A stretch of DNA of 9,016 nucleotides from CAZHWT01 sp964536215 (GCA_964536215.1 CAZHWT010000040.1:1-9016); one strand, 5' to 3'. Counted from the first letter of the stretch, positions 1 to 6,551 are shown. Numbers and translations: made by a program. The notes: a model not told the origin generated them from the letters alone.

Positions 1-39
1 CATGAGTGATGAAATTAGATATTGAGGAGAAGGATGAGG

Positions 40-45
40 TATACT
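40..45 (+). promoter_or_regulatory. -10 box of exonuclease III gene (leaderless arrangement)
   Basis: TATACT lies with exactly 6 nt (ACTGAT) between it and the ATG at 52, so transcription would begin at or next to the A of the start codon. No convincing -35 is seen. The same spacing occurs before the ATPase, GIY-YIG and ExoI genes, and this is the main reason for choosing the start at 52. Inferred from sequence only. Confidence 0.55.
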
Positions 46-51
46 ACTGAT

Positions 52-858
52 ATGAGTTTAAAACTATATTCTTGGAACGTTAATGGGATTAGGGCGGTGG
101 TGAATAAGGGGCTGTTTAAAAAGTTTATCGACGAGCATCAGCCGGATATGCTGTGTTTGCAGGAGACTAAGGCCAAGCAGGGACAGGCTGAGATTGATTT
201 GGCGGAATACCATGAGTTTTGGAATTCGGCGGATAAGGCGGGGTATAGTGGAACGGCCATTTTTAGTAAGAAAAATCCTTTAACAGTGTTAAATAATTTT
301 CCAGATGATATTGCGGCCCAATTTAGCTTGAGCGATGACGGGTACGGCGATGTTAATAAAGAGGGGCGAATTATTGCGGCTGAGTTTGAACAATTTTGGC
401 TAGTGACGGTATATACACCGAATAGCAAGAACGATTTGACCCGGCTAGACTTGCGGTATAAATATTGGGATCCGGCATTTTTGACCTATATGAAGCGGTT
501 GGAAGAAACTAAGCCAGTACTGTTTTGTGGTGATTTGAATGTAGCACATGCCGAGATTGACCTGGCTAATCCGAAGTCGAACGTAGGCAAGCATGGCTTT
601 ACGAATGAGGAAAGGGAGCGATTTCAGGATTATCTGGATGCTGGCATGATTGATACGTTCCGTACACTCCATCCTGATCAAGCTGATGCCTATACCTGGT
701 GGACTCATTGGGCTAATGCCCGGGCTCGGAATGTGGGTTGGCGGATTGATTACTTTGTGGCTAGTGGGGTGTTGCAGGATAAAATTGAGGCTGCGGAAAT
801 TCACGCGGATGTGATGGGGTCGGACCATTGTCCGGTTTCGGTGACGGTGAAGGTGTAA
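52..858 (+). CDS. xthA: Exodeoxyribonuclease III (class II AP endonuclease)
   Basis: A 268-residue protein of the ExoIII/AP endonuclease family, which cleaves DNA 5' of abasic sites and removes 3' blocking groups in base-excision repair in the cytoplasm. Visible motifs, numbered from the ATG at 52: SWNVNGIR near residue 8, LQETK with metal-binding Glu38, Tyr121 in VYTPNS, GDLN with Asp161/Asn163, GWRIDYF with Asp233, and the terminal SDHCPV with Asp258/His259. All catalytic residues of the family appear present and the length is normal. An in-frame ATG at 34 has an SD-like AGGAG only 4 nt upstream, and a TTG at 22 is also open. I prefer 52 because homologues begin at about MKLYSWNVNG and because TATACT sits 6 nt before it. 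The gene converges on the ATPase; the 108-nt gap holds a small GCAGCC-TGC-GGCTGC hairpin (872-886) without a T-tract. Confidence 0.95.
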   Translation: MSLKLYSWNVNGIRAVVNKGLFKKFIDEHQPDMLCLQETKAKQGQAEIDLAEYHEFWNSADKAGYSGTAIFSKKNPLTVLNNFPDDIAAQFSLSDDGYGDVNKEGRIIAAEFEQFWLVTVYTPNSKNDLTRLDLRYKYWDPAFLTYMKRLEETKPVLFCGDLNVAHAEIDLANPKSNVGKHGFTNEERERFQDYLDAGMIDTFRTLHPDQADAYTWWTHWANARARNVGWRIDYFVASGVLQDKIEAAEIHADVMGSDHCPVSVTVKV

Positions 859-966
859 TTGGCTTGCAGGAGCAGCCTGCGGCTGCAGAAGTAAGGGTTA
901 AGAGTACGAAGTATGGAATGTAAGTGTGGGCAAGTGATTTTCTCTCCTTGAACTGAAAACGGTAAA

Positions 967-1728
967 CTATTGCTCCAGTAATTCGCTTAGGACTTTTTGA
1001 TAATTATCTAGAAAGCCTTTTGTGAGTTGAAAGTGTTCGGTTTGCTCATATGGGGTTAGCGTAAGTTTTCCGTCGGTGAGTTGATAAATGTGGGCATCGG
1101 GATAGGCTAGGAGGATGGGCGAATGGGTGGCGATGATGAATTGGGAGTTTTTCTGAACGAGTTGGTGAATACGGACCAGCATTTGGAAGAGACGGGATGG
1201 GGATAGGGCGGCTTCTGGCTCGTCGAGAATGTAGATGCCATGTCCGCCGAAGCGGTTTTCTATGAGGGCCATGAAAGATTCACCATGTGATTGATGGTGG
1301 AGAGATACCCCTCCATAAGAATTAATGATGGGTGATCCGGCGGTCGGATCTTTGTCTAGCTCGTCAATGTTGGTGGCAACGTTGTAAAAGCTTTCGGCGC
1401 GGAGAAAAAAGCCATCTTGGGGGAAGGTGGCGCTTTTCGTTAATTTGAGGGCTTGAAAAAGGCCGGAGTGAGTTGATTGGGTAGAGAAGTTGAAGTTCTT
1501 GGTACCACCTTCAGGATTAAAGCCCATGCCGACCGCCAATGCTTCGATAAGGGTGGATTTGCCGCTGCCGTTTTCGCCGACAATAAATGTAACGCTAGAG
1601 TGAAACTCTAGCGTGCCTAGGTTTTTGATAATGGGTAACTTTTTTAGGTACGGTTGGTCTTTGGGTAACTTTTCTCTGATTAGTGTGGCAGATAGAAGAT
1701 AGTGCTTTGCCGTAATGCCGTTGGTCAT
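967..1728 (-). CDS. AAA/ABC-type ATPase with SMC-like head (AAA_21/AAA_23-like)
   Basis: A 253-residue stand-alone ATPase. Walker A GENGSGKST is at residues 51-59, an ABC signature-like SHGES at 147-151, Walker B IYILDEPEAALS around 165-176 with catalytic Glu170, and the H-loop ATHSP with His202. The order and the DEPEAALS Walker B resemble the 'predicted ATPase' group related to the RecF/SMC-like nucleotide-binding heads. The coiled-coil lobe of such proteins is absent; only about 85 residues separate Walker A from the signature. There are no membrane segments, transporter permease or obvious partner gene beside it, so the substrate is unknown. Members of this broad group include overcoming-lysogenization-defect (OLD)-like and toxin-associated ATPases, but nothing here shows a defence role. 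The gene ends in TAG. A perfect TATAAT lies 6 nt upstream of the ATG and no SD is present. Confidence 0.85.
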   Translation of the reverse strand: MTNGITAKHYLLSATLIREKLPKDQPYLKKLPIIKNLGTLEFHSSVTFIVGENGSGKSTLIEALAVGMGFNPEGGTKNFNFSTQSTHSGLFQALKLTKSATFPQDGFFLRAESFYNVATNIDELDKDPTAGSPIINSYGGVSLHHQSHGESFMALIENRFGGHGIYILDEPEAALSPSRLFQMLVRIHQLVQKNSQFIIATHSPILLAYPDAHIYQLTDGKLTLTPYEQTEHFQLTKGFLDNYQKVLSELLEQ

Positions 1729-1734
1729 GGCAGC

Positions 1735-1740
1735 ATTATA
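1735..1740 (-). promoter_or_regulatory. -10 box of the ATPase gene (leaderless arrangement)
   Basis: Consensus TATAAT on the minus strand, followed by 6 nt (GCTGCC) and then the ATG at 1728. Predicted transcription start coincides with the start codon. No SD fits in this space and no good -35 is seen at 16-18 nt. Confidence 0.6.
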
Positions 1741-1791
1741 GCGCGATTGGATAATTGAGAGAAGGATTGCAGGAGAGGTTTCCTCTTATTC

Positions 1792-1859
1792 GTCATTCTC
1801 AACTTGATTGAGAATCCTGGCGCGTTTGGGGGAGGATCCTCGATCGGGTCGAGGATGAC
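1792..1859 (+). repeat. Bipartite hairpin repeat (GTCATTCTC / GAGGATGAC unit)
   Basis: Two adjacent hairpins. The first (1792-1817) has stem ATTCTCAA / TTGAGAAT around loop CTTGA. The second (1836-1859) has stem ATCCTCGA / TCGAGGAT around loop TCGGG. The 68-bp unit begins GTCATTCTC and ends GAGGATGAC, so its outer ends are imperfect inverted repeats, as in MITE- or REP-like elements. Related copies are at 1896, 2257, 2425, 6560 and 8798. No transposase is encoded in the window. Confidence 0.8.
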
Positions 1860-1895
1860 AAAGTGAAGGTTGAGGACGACAACATATTTTTCTAT

Positions 1896-1941
1896 GTCAT
1901 TCTCAGCTTGACCCCGGTTGAATCGGGGTTGACTGAGAATC
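1896..1941 (+). repeat. Nested long form of the hairpin repeat
   Basis: Same outer stem as the family (ATTCTCAG 1899-1906 / CTGAGAAT 1933-1940) but with a second stem inside it: ACCCCG (1911-1916) and CGGGGT (1924-1929) around GTTGAAT. Its right end supplies the TGA stop codon of the GIY-YIG gene. The inner module recurs in degenerate form at 8698-8723, with 21 of 26 bases identical. Confidence 0.8.
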
Positions 1942-2224
1942 AAAGGCGCTGGCTAAGGTCTTGAAAATCAGGATTATGGACTCTAATCAGATCGAGTTTC
2001 CAGTTTCTATTCCAGTGCTTTAGTTGCTTTTCTCTGGCGAGCGCATCGTTTATGTTTGAAAATTCTTCAAAGTACAGTAATTTGTTGAGATGGTACTTTT
2101 TGGTGAATCCTGCAGCGACTTTTTGTTGATGCTGATCGATTCGTTTTGACAGATTATTGGTTACTCCGATGTAGAGCGTAGGGCGATTGTTGCCGATTAT
2201 GTAGACATAATAACTTTTATTCAT
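1940..2224 (-). CDS. Single-domain GIY-YIG endonuclease (YhbQ/UPF0213-like)
   Basis: A 94-residue protein consisting of one GIY-YIG nuclease domain and nothing else. The family core is visible: YYVYII at residues 5-10 (the 'GIY' strand), LYIGVTNNL at 17-25 (the 'YIG' strand), Arg28 and His32, FTKKYHLNKLLYFEE at 40-54, and catalytic Glu65 in AREKQLKHW. Such small proteins are common in bacteria and usually have no known role; some show nuclease activity. The basic C-terminus (KHWNRNWK) could contact DNA. The start at 2224 has no SD but a TATACT box 6 nt upstream. The stop codon TGA falls inside a hairpin repeat, and a truncated repeat lies just upstream of the promoter, so the gene is flanked by the repeat family on both sides. 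Whether it acts on those repeats is only a hypothesis. Confidence 0.88.
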   Translation of the reverse strand: MNKSYYVYIIGNNRPTLYIGVTNNLSKRIDQHQQKVAAGFTKKYHLNKLLYFEEFSNINDALAREKQLKHWNRNWKLDLIRVHNPDFQDLSQRL

Positions 2225-2230
2225 GGTTTG

Positions 2231-2236
2231 AGTATA
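2231..2236 (-). promoter_or_regulatory. -10 box of the GIY-YIG gene (leaderless arrangement)
   Basis: TATACT on the minus strand, 6 nt (CAAACC) before the ATG at 2224. It is the same hexamer and spacing as at xthA. A TTGACT seen 7 nt upstream is too close to serve as its -35. Confidence 0.55.
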
Positions 2237-2256
2237 GCTCTCGAGTCAAGCGCATA

Positions 2257-2267
2257 GATCCTCGATC
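2257..2267 (+). repeat. Left part of an ATCCTCGA-type repeat cut by the gap
   Basis: GATCCTCGATC matches the start of the second hairpin at 1835 and is then interrupted by Ns. The assembler probably broke inside a repeat. Confidence 0.6.
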
Positions 2268-2367
2268 NNNNNNNNNNNNNNNNNNNNNNNNNNNNNNNNN
2301 NNNNNNNNNNNNNNNNNNNNNNNNNNNNNNNNNNNNNNNNNNNNNNNNNNNNNNNNNNNNNNNNNNN
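2268..2367. other. Assembly gap (100 N)
   Basis: Exactly 100 Ns, the conventional placeholder for a scaffold join of unknown length. It sits inside the repeat cluster, so missing sequence is probably more repeat material, though a small gene cannot be excluded. The non-gap remainder of 2237-2595 holds only repeats and the peptidase promoter. Confidence 0.95.
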
Positions 2368-2424
2368 GGAGGGCAAGGTGTGAACGTCGAGGAGGGCGAG
2401 GTGCGGTGTCGAGATATCTTTTTT

Positions 2425-2483
2425 GTCATTCTCAACTTGATTGAGAATCTAGTGGTGGGGGGCTCTGCTATGTCGAGGACGAC
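2425..2483 (+). repeat. Bipartite hairpin repeat, second half degenerate
   Basis: The first hairpin (2425-2449) is identical to the copy at 1792 across the 25-nt core (ATTCTCAA / TTGAGAAT, loop CTTGA). After 22 nt comes GTCGAGGACGAC (2472-2483), a decayed right end corresponding to GTCGAGGATGAC. Confidence 0.7.
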
Positions 2484-2578
2484 AGCGAGGGTTGAGGGTG
2501 GTGTGAGGATAGTGGTAAGGATCTGAGAGGATATGGAGTACGGGTACTACAGTAAGCTCGCATCCTGCAATACTTACT

Positions 2579-2587
2579 TGTTACAAT
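2579..2587 (+). promoter_or_regulatory. Extended -10 of the M14 peptidase gene
   Basis: TGT-TACAAT, an extended -10 (TGN before TACAAT), with 8 nt to the ATG at 2596. Predicted transcription start is about 1-2 nt before the ATG. There is no SD between box and start codon. Confidence 0.5.
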
Positions 2588-2595
2588 AAACAAGC

Positions 2596-4485
2596 ATGGA
2601 TGTACGTCGGCGTATTGGCTGGATTGGGGTGGCGGTGAAGCGGTACTGGGTGTGGGAGCTGCTGGGATGTGGCGCCATATTAATAGCAGCGTATGGATGG
2701 TTGTATTGGCGGCCAGTGGCAGTAACGTTTGATTTTGCTGGTTCGACTTGTTTTGACCGATTAGTGATAGCGCCTGACGTGCAACAGTTGTCAGGTCGCG
2801 GTTATAAAATTCATTTTACTAAAGAATATAGCCTGTTTGGTCGGCGTGTGATGGCGGGCCGAACGTGTTTGGCACCAAGGGATTTGCCGGAAGTTGGCAC
2901 GACGAGGCTGAAAATGTCGACTTGGGGATCGTGGCTGGGGCGCTATGCTATTAGTCTGAAAGTGCCGAAACTTCCTACAGTTGCGGCGCCGCAGTTGGCT
3001 AAGCCGGTTCCGCGAGCTGGCGCGGCCACGTTTGAACTTAGCCAGGCTGACACGACATTTACCTACCGAGTTGAGGTTAACGAGAAGGAGACGATTTGTC
3101 CGCTAGAAGAGAGTGCATTGGTGTGCCCCGAGGAGGAGTTGGGTCTGGAGCAGGGGCGGACGTATGCGTTGCAAGTATGGCGGTTGTTTAAAGGCCAGGA
3201 CGTCGAAAAGGTGGTGGATGGGGCGCTGACTATTTTGCCGGCAGTGGAGGTTATAAGCAGCTCGATCGCTAATGACCAGGTTGTCTACGATAAGCCAAAG
3301 TCGGTTGAGTTGAAGTTTAATAAGCCATTGACCGAGGCGGTGGTGGGTATTTGGCAGGGTGATGCGAAAGTTGAGGCTGAGATGACGTTGGATGAAGATC
3401 GGGCGGTGTTGGCATGGGTGGATGATTTGGCTAGGCAGAAGGAATATGTGCTGAAAGTGTCTAAGGCGATAGGGCGGGACGAGAGCAGTTTGAATGGCGA
3501 ATATGTGGTGAAGTTTGTGACGTCAGGCGGGCCAAAAGTAACCGGAGTGTCGATAGGTCGAAGTGGAGTGGCCTTGGGGGCGACGGCGGTGATTAGCTTT
3601 GACCAGGAGGTTCAGGCGAAGGCGGGTGATTTGATTAGTGTGACGGGCAGCGGACGTGTGAGCGTGGCTGGAAAAACGGCCAGGGTGTCACTAGCTGGGT
3701 TGGGCATCTGTCAGTCTTTTCGTCTGCAGGTAGGCAAAGGGGTAGCTAGCACTCACGACATTGTATCCGAGGAATCCTGGCAGTTTGATTCGCGGATGAT
3801 TTGTCATACTACTGGCACGATTGGTTATTCGGTTAGAGGGCGCCCGATTACGGCGTATTATTTTGGGCAGGGCTCAACCGTTATGTTGTATACGGGAACT
3901 ATTCATGGTAATGAGGTGAGCGCCAAGCGATTGATGGATCGGTGGATTGCTGAGTTGGAGACGCATTTTGATAAGATTCCGGCTGGGCGACGGGTAGTGA
4001 TAATTCCGACCCTTAATCCAGATGGCTATGTGTCGGGTAGTCGGTGGAATGCTAATGGGGTAGATTTAAACCGTAACTGGGAGGTGTCGGATTGGAAGAC
4101 GGACATTACGGATACGCAAAATCGGCCAATGCCTGGAGCGGGCGGAAGCGCGCCAATGAGTGAGCCGGAAACTAAAGCGTTGGCGGCTTTAACGACTAAG
4201 CTGCGCCCGAGATTGACGATGTCGTTTCATGCTCAAGGCAATGTGGTGATTGCTAACCAAGCGGCAGATTCGATGTCGTTGGCCAATACATACTCCCGAT
4301 TGAGCGGATATCCTAATGAGACTGGACACAGCAGCGAGGTGTTTGAGTATCAGATTACGGGGACGTATGATGATTGGATTTTGGAGAAGCTAGGATTAGC
4401 CAGCGTGTTGGTCGAGTTGGGTAGCCGGACTAATGCGCAATGGAGTCGGAATGTGGAAGCATTGTGGGCGATGCTGAGAAGTTAA
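2596..4485 (+). CDS. Membrane-anchored M14 zinc carboxypeptidase with Ig-like domains
   Basis: A 629-residue exported metallopeptidase. An Arg-rich N-terminus precedes one hydrophobic segment (about residues 18-38), giving an N-in, C-out anchor. Residues about 40-210 are beta-rich and unassigned. About 215-310 and 314-400 look like two Big_5/Ig-like domains (KSVELKFNKPL...; TAVISFDQEV...). The M14 domain occupies about 405-629: GRPI at 415-418, zinc-binding HGNE (His437, Glu440), NPDG at 474-477, NANGVDLNRN at 485-494 with substrate-binding Arg493, third zinc ligand His545 in SFHAQGN, and catalytic Glu607 in LVELGS. All active-site residues are present. The six extracytoplasmic cysteines (52, 91, 168, 177, 372, 403) could form three disulfides. 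The domain resembles MpaA-like or zinc carboxypeptidases, so a peptidoglycan-peptide or protein-trimming role at the cell surface is plausible but unproven. It is monocistronic. Confidence 0.9.
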   Translation: MDVRRRIGWIGVAVKRYWVWELLGCGAILIAAYGWLYWRPVAVTFDFAGSTCFDRLVIAPDVQQLSGRGYKIHFTKEYSLFGRRVMAGRTCLAPRDLPEVGTTRLKMSTWGSWLGRYAISLKVPKLPTVAAPQLAKPVPRAGAATFELSQADTTFTYRVEVNEKETICPLEESALVCPEEELGLEQGRTYALQVWRLFKGQDVEKVVDGALTILPAVEVISSSIANDQVVYDKPKSVELKFNKPLTEAVVGIWQGDAKVEAEMTLDEDRAVLAWVDDLARQKEYVLKVSKAIGRDESSLNGEYVVKFVTSGGPKVTGVSIGRSGVALGATAVISFDQEVQAKAGDLISVTGSGRVSVAGKTARVSLAGLGICQSFRLQVGKGVASTHDIVSEESWQFDSRMICHTTGTIGYSVRGRPITAYYFGQGSTVMLYTGTIHGNEVSAKRLMDRWIAELETHFDKIPAGRRVVIIPTLNPDGYVSGSRWNANGVDLNRNWEVSDWKTDITDTQNRPMPGAGGSAPMSEPETKALAALTTKLRPRLTMSFHAQGNVVIANQAADSMSLANTYSRLSGYPNETGHSSEVFEYQITGTYDDWILEKLGLASVLVELGSRTNAQWSRNVEALWAMLRS

Positions 4486-4558
4486 GGGTTGAAAGTTGAT
4501 CCCGATCGAATTGTGATTGAAGTTGCTGAGAGCGGCCAAGATTTTGAGTGTGGTATGT

Positions 4559-4597
4559 CTGCCCTTCCCTACTATAACGTCGGGAAGGGCAGTTTTT
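4559..4597 (+). terminator. Rho-independent terminator of the peptidase gene
   Basis: A perfect 11-bp stem, CTGCCCTTCCC (4559-4569) with GGGAAGGGCAG (4582-4592), loop of 12 nt, followed by TTTTT. It lies 73 nt after the peptidase stop. The T-tract provides the last bases of the convergent gene's TAA stop codon. Confidence 0.9.
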
Positions 4598-4928
4598 AGG
4601 CCACGAGTTCTCGTAGGAAGATGTGGCCAAGATCCTTAATGCTGGCTTGAGCGTCTTTGACTTTGGGCACAATCAAGTCATGACCGAACCAATGCTCAAT
4701 CCACCACTCGACAGACTGACCTTCGATGGTCTGACTGCCAATCAGTAAGGGATTATCCCATTGCTTATGCCAGGTTAACTTGATATCGGCGATAGCAAGG
4801 GCAAGAGAGGAGTCTGGATTGGACTGCTTGATCGTCCCTTTAATTCTTTCCAGGTTGAGGCGGGTCCTTTGGTTCGCCCGACTCCTGTCTTGGCGTTCTT
4901 TCTCAAAATCTCTCAATGCGTACAACAT
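4596..4928 (-). CDS. Hypothetical 110-residue protein
   Basis: I do not recognise this protein. It starts at the ATG at 4928 with GGAGG (4935-4939) 6 nt upstream; an in-frame TTG at 4949 would add 7 residues but lies upstream of that SD. Residues 1-30 are highly charged and likely helical (RDFEKERQDRSRANQRTR), 41-57 form a second helix-like stretch, and the C-terminal half is tryptophan-rich (WHKQW, VEWWIEHWFGH). There is no signal peptide, membrane segment or cysteine, so a cytoplasmic protein is likely. The reading frame is supported by a matching consensus promoter, an SD and a stop codon right at the edge of a terminator. It is separated from exodeoxyribonuclease I by 137 nt and has its own promoter, so it need not be functionally linked to it. 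Confidence 0.75.
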   Translation of the reverse strand: MLYALRDFEKERQDRSRANQRTRLNLERIKGTIKQSNPDSSLALAIADIKLTWHKQWDNPLLIGSQTIEGQSVEWWIEHWFGHDLIVPKVKDAQASIKDLGHIFLRELVA

Positions 4929-4934
4929 GGTATC

Positions 4935-4939
4935 CCTCC
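4935..4939 (-). promoter_or_regulatory. Shine-Dalgarno site deciding the start of the 110-residue protein
   Basis: GGAGG on the minus strand with 6 nt (GATACC) to the ATG at 4928. It favours 4928 over the upstream TTG at 4949. Confidence 0.8.
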
Positions 4940-4962
4940 ATAAAGCCAAAGACGACCGGAGG

Positions 4963-4992
4963 ATTGTACTATGTGATAGTTGAAGCTGTCAA
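4963..4992 (-). promoter_or_regulatory. Consensus promoter of the 110-residue protein gene
   Basis: Minus-strand TTGACA (4987-4992), 18-nt spacer, TACAAT (4963-4968). Transcription would start near 4956 and give a roughly 28-nt leader carrying the SD. This is a conventional leadered arrangement, unlike the neighbouring ExoI gene. Confidence 0.75.
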
Positions 4993-5065
4993 TTTTGGCT
5001 TGCTGGTGAGAATGTGGAGATTGATTGGTTGGGCAGCTTTGAGTGTTCTTTTCTCTAAAACGTGC

Positions 5066-6478
5066 TTATTTTGCGGACATAACTTTGTCATGCCATTGCT
5101 GGAGTTGATCTAGGATTGGTTTCTGGTCTGGAGTGGCAGACTTTTGAGCTTCGGTTAGTTCGGCTAGGAAAGCTGGTTGGTTGGCCTGGAGTTTGTGGGT
5201 GCGGTAGTACTTCCATAGCTCTAACTCGGATTGAGAGAGAGTGTCGGGAAAGTTGTGGGCTTTATAGTGAATGAGTAGGTCTGGTAAGCGTTCGTCGTGA
5301 AAGTACGGGCTCCAAGTGGCTAGGCGTTTGGCGTCTGATGAGCGGATGCTGGCGACGGTTTGGCGATCGGCATCGTTGAGAAAACCGTCGTAGAGTCTCG
5401 TCTCGGCGTCGTCGCTATCGGCGGGATAGGGTTCGGCTTGATAGGCTTCTTTAATGGTGTCGATAAAGTCGGGGTTCTGTTTGAGGATGTCCAGGTTGTG
5501 CTTGACTGTGTCAGGGTTTAGGCCGAGTTTGTTCCAGCCATCCTCTTCTTTGAGGACGCCGACTGGAGCCACGGCTGGACATTGGTTAGTGGTGAGAGTG
5601 GTGACGGGGAAGCTGGACAGACCTTTCTTTTCTAGTTCTTCGTAGGAAGTAAAGCGGAATTCAGCGATTTCTTTGGCGCTGAATTGGAGCCAGGGCGTAG
5701 GGTCATAGCGTAAATTGAAGGTGAGCAGGGCGCTATTGGTGTTGCCTTCAGCTATGGCGATGGCGACGGAGGTGTAGTCGTAGGTGTGGCCAAAACGAGT
5801 GGTGGTAAAGACAAATGGCTCGGGATTGCTTAGGTTGACTAGCTCGGCGACGTTATTTTTGTCGCGCATGGATAATAAGTAATTGAACATTTTGGGCTGG
5901 TGTTGGTGGATGAGTTGAGCCAGCTCAATCAGAGCAATAACGTCGGATAGGCCATCATGGGCCTGATGATGGTTGAGGCCGTTGGCTTCGGTGATTTTTT
6001 CCAGCTTATTGCAAGCTTTACCGTCTTCGTCATTGGGCCAGGTAATGCCGTTGGGACGAATAGCTCGGACCATGCGGGTGACATTGCAGAGATCCCATCG
6101 CGAGCGGCCATCTTTCCAAGCCCACTCGTAAGGGTCGAAAAAGTTGCGCCAGAATAAGTAGCGCATAAAGTTGTCGTCGAAGGAAACGTTGTTGTAGCCT
6201 ACGGCGATGGTGTTAGGGGTAAAAATTTTTTCCTGAGCAAGTCTGGCTAACTCTAGTTCGGTAATGCCATCAGCCACTGATTGAGGTGTTTGACCAGTGA
6301 CCAGAGCGGCTCCGGGAGAAGGGAGAATATCGTCGGCAAGTTGGACTTTGAGGTCGATGGGGTCGCCGATGTTTTTAAAATTGCGATCGGTGCGCTGAGC
6401 AGCAAACTGCATAATCCGGTCGGTGGCTGGATTTTTGCCGGTGGTTTCTAAATCGTAGAAGAGAAAGGTTTGCTCCAT
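5066..6478 (-). CDS. sbcB: Exodeoxyribonuclease I (DEDDh 3'-5' ssDNA exonuclease)
   Basis: A 470-residue protein matching ExoI in length (475 in E. coli) and in layout. It degrades single-stranded DNA 3' to 5' and acts in recombination and mismatch repair. The exonuclease domain shows FYDLETTG with Asp9/Glu11, QFAAQRTD at 24-31, GYNNVSFDDNFMRYLFWRNF starting at 94 with Asp101, SRWDL at 126-130, LRP/ITWP-type RPNGITWP at 141-148, and AHDGLSDV with His174/Asp179, completing the DEDDh set. The spacing from Glu11 to Asp179 is within one residue of the E. coli enzyme. The C-terminal half (about 200-470) corresponds to the SH3-like and helical extensions that shape the ssDNA groove. It begins at 6478 with no SD but a TGC-TACACT box 6 nt before the ATG. 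Confidence 0.95.
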   Translation of the reverse strand: MEQTFLFYDLETTGKNPATDRIMQFAAQRTDRNFKNIGDPIDLKVQLADDILPSPGAALVTGQTPQSVADGITELELARLAQEKIFTPNTIAVGYNNVSFDDNFMRYLFWRNFFDPYEWAWKDGRSRWDLCNVTRMVRAIRPNGITWPNDEDGKACNKLEKITEANGLNHHQAHDGLSDVIALIELAQLIHQHQPKMFNYLLSMRDKNNVAELVNLSNPEPFVFTTTRFGHTYDYTSVAIAIAEGNTNSALLTFNLRYDPTPWLQFSAKEIAEFRFTSYEELEKKGLSSFPVTTLTTNQCPAVAPVGVLKEEDGWNKLGLNPDTVKHNLDILKQNPDFIDTIKEAYQAEPYPADSDDAETRLYDGFLNDADRQTVASIRSSDAKRLATWSPYFHDERLPDLLIHYKAHNFPDTLSQSELELWKYYRTHKLQANQPAFLAELTEAQKSATPDQKPILDQLQQWHDKVMSAK

Positions 6479-6484
6479 GCGTAT

Positions 6485-6493
6485 AGTGTAGCA
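6485..6493 (-). promoter_or_regulatory. Extended -10 of the ExoI gene (leaderless arrangement)
   Basis: Minus-strand TGC-TACACT with 6 nt (ATACGC) before the ATG at 6478. It is an extended -10 without a recognisable -35. A weaker register using CACTATA is possible. Confidence 0.5.
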
Positions 6494-6499
6494 TTATTT

Positions 6500-6551
6500 G
6501 GTGAGTGGTGAGTTCCGACCCTGGCGGGGCGGACAAGGGTGAGTGGTGAGT
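6500..6551 (+). repeat. 14-nt direct repeats bracketing a GC-rich hairpin
   Basis: GGTGAGTGGTGAGT occurs at 6500-6513 and again at 6538-6551. Between them lies an imperfect hairpin TCCGACCC-TGGC-GGGGCGGA (6514-6533). A similar hairpin, TCCGCC-TCT-GGTGGA, is at 8911-8925, also among short repeats. Confidence 0.6.

Noticed and set aside
138..828. Two minus-strand ORFs opposite exonuclease III
   Set aside because: They lie wholly antisense to a gene with complete catalytic motifs and show no start signals or recognisable domains.
967..1728. Abortive-infection or toxin-antitoxin defence ATPase
   Set aside because: The domain type occurs in defence systems, but no nuclease or toxin partner is adjacent in an operon and the protein lacks an extra effector domain.
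1725..1943. 72-residue minus-strand ORF between the ATPase and GIY-YIG genes
   Set aside because: It is a translation through the hairpin repeats, with no SD, no domain and a start inside a repeat.
2217..2435. Minus-strand ORF across the first gap
   Set aside because: Nearly half of it is N, the frame across an unknown-length gap is meaningless, and the rest is repeat.
4780..5113. Two plus-strand ORFs around the 110-residue gene
   Set aside because: They are shadows of the minus-strand gene and its promoter region.
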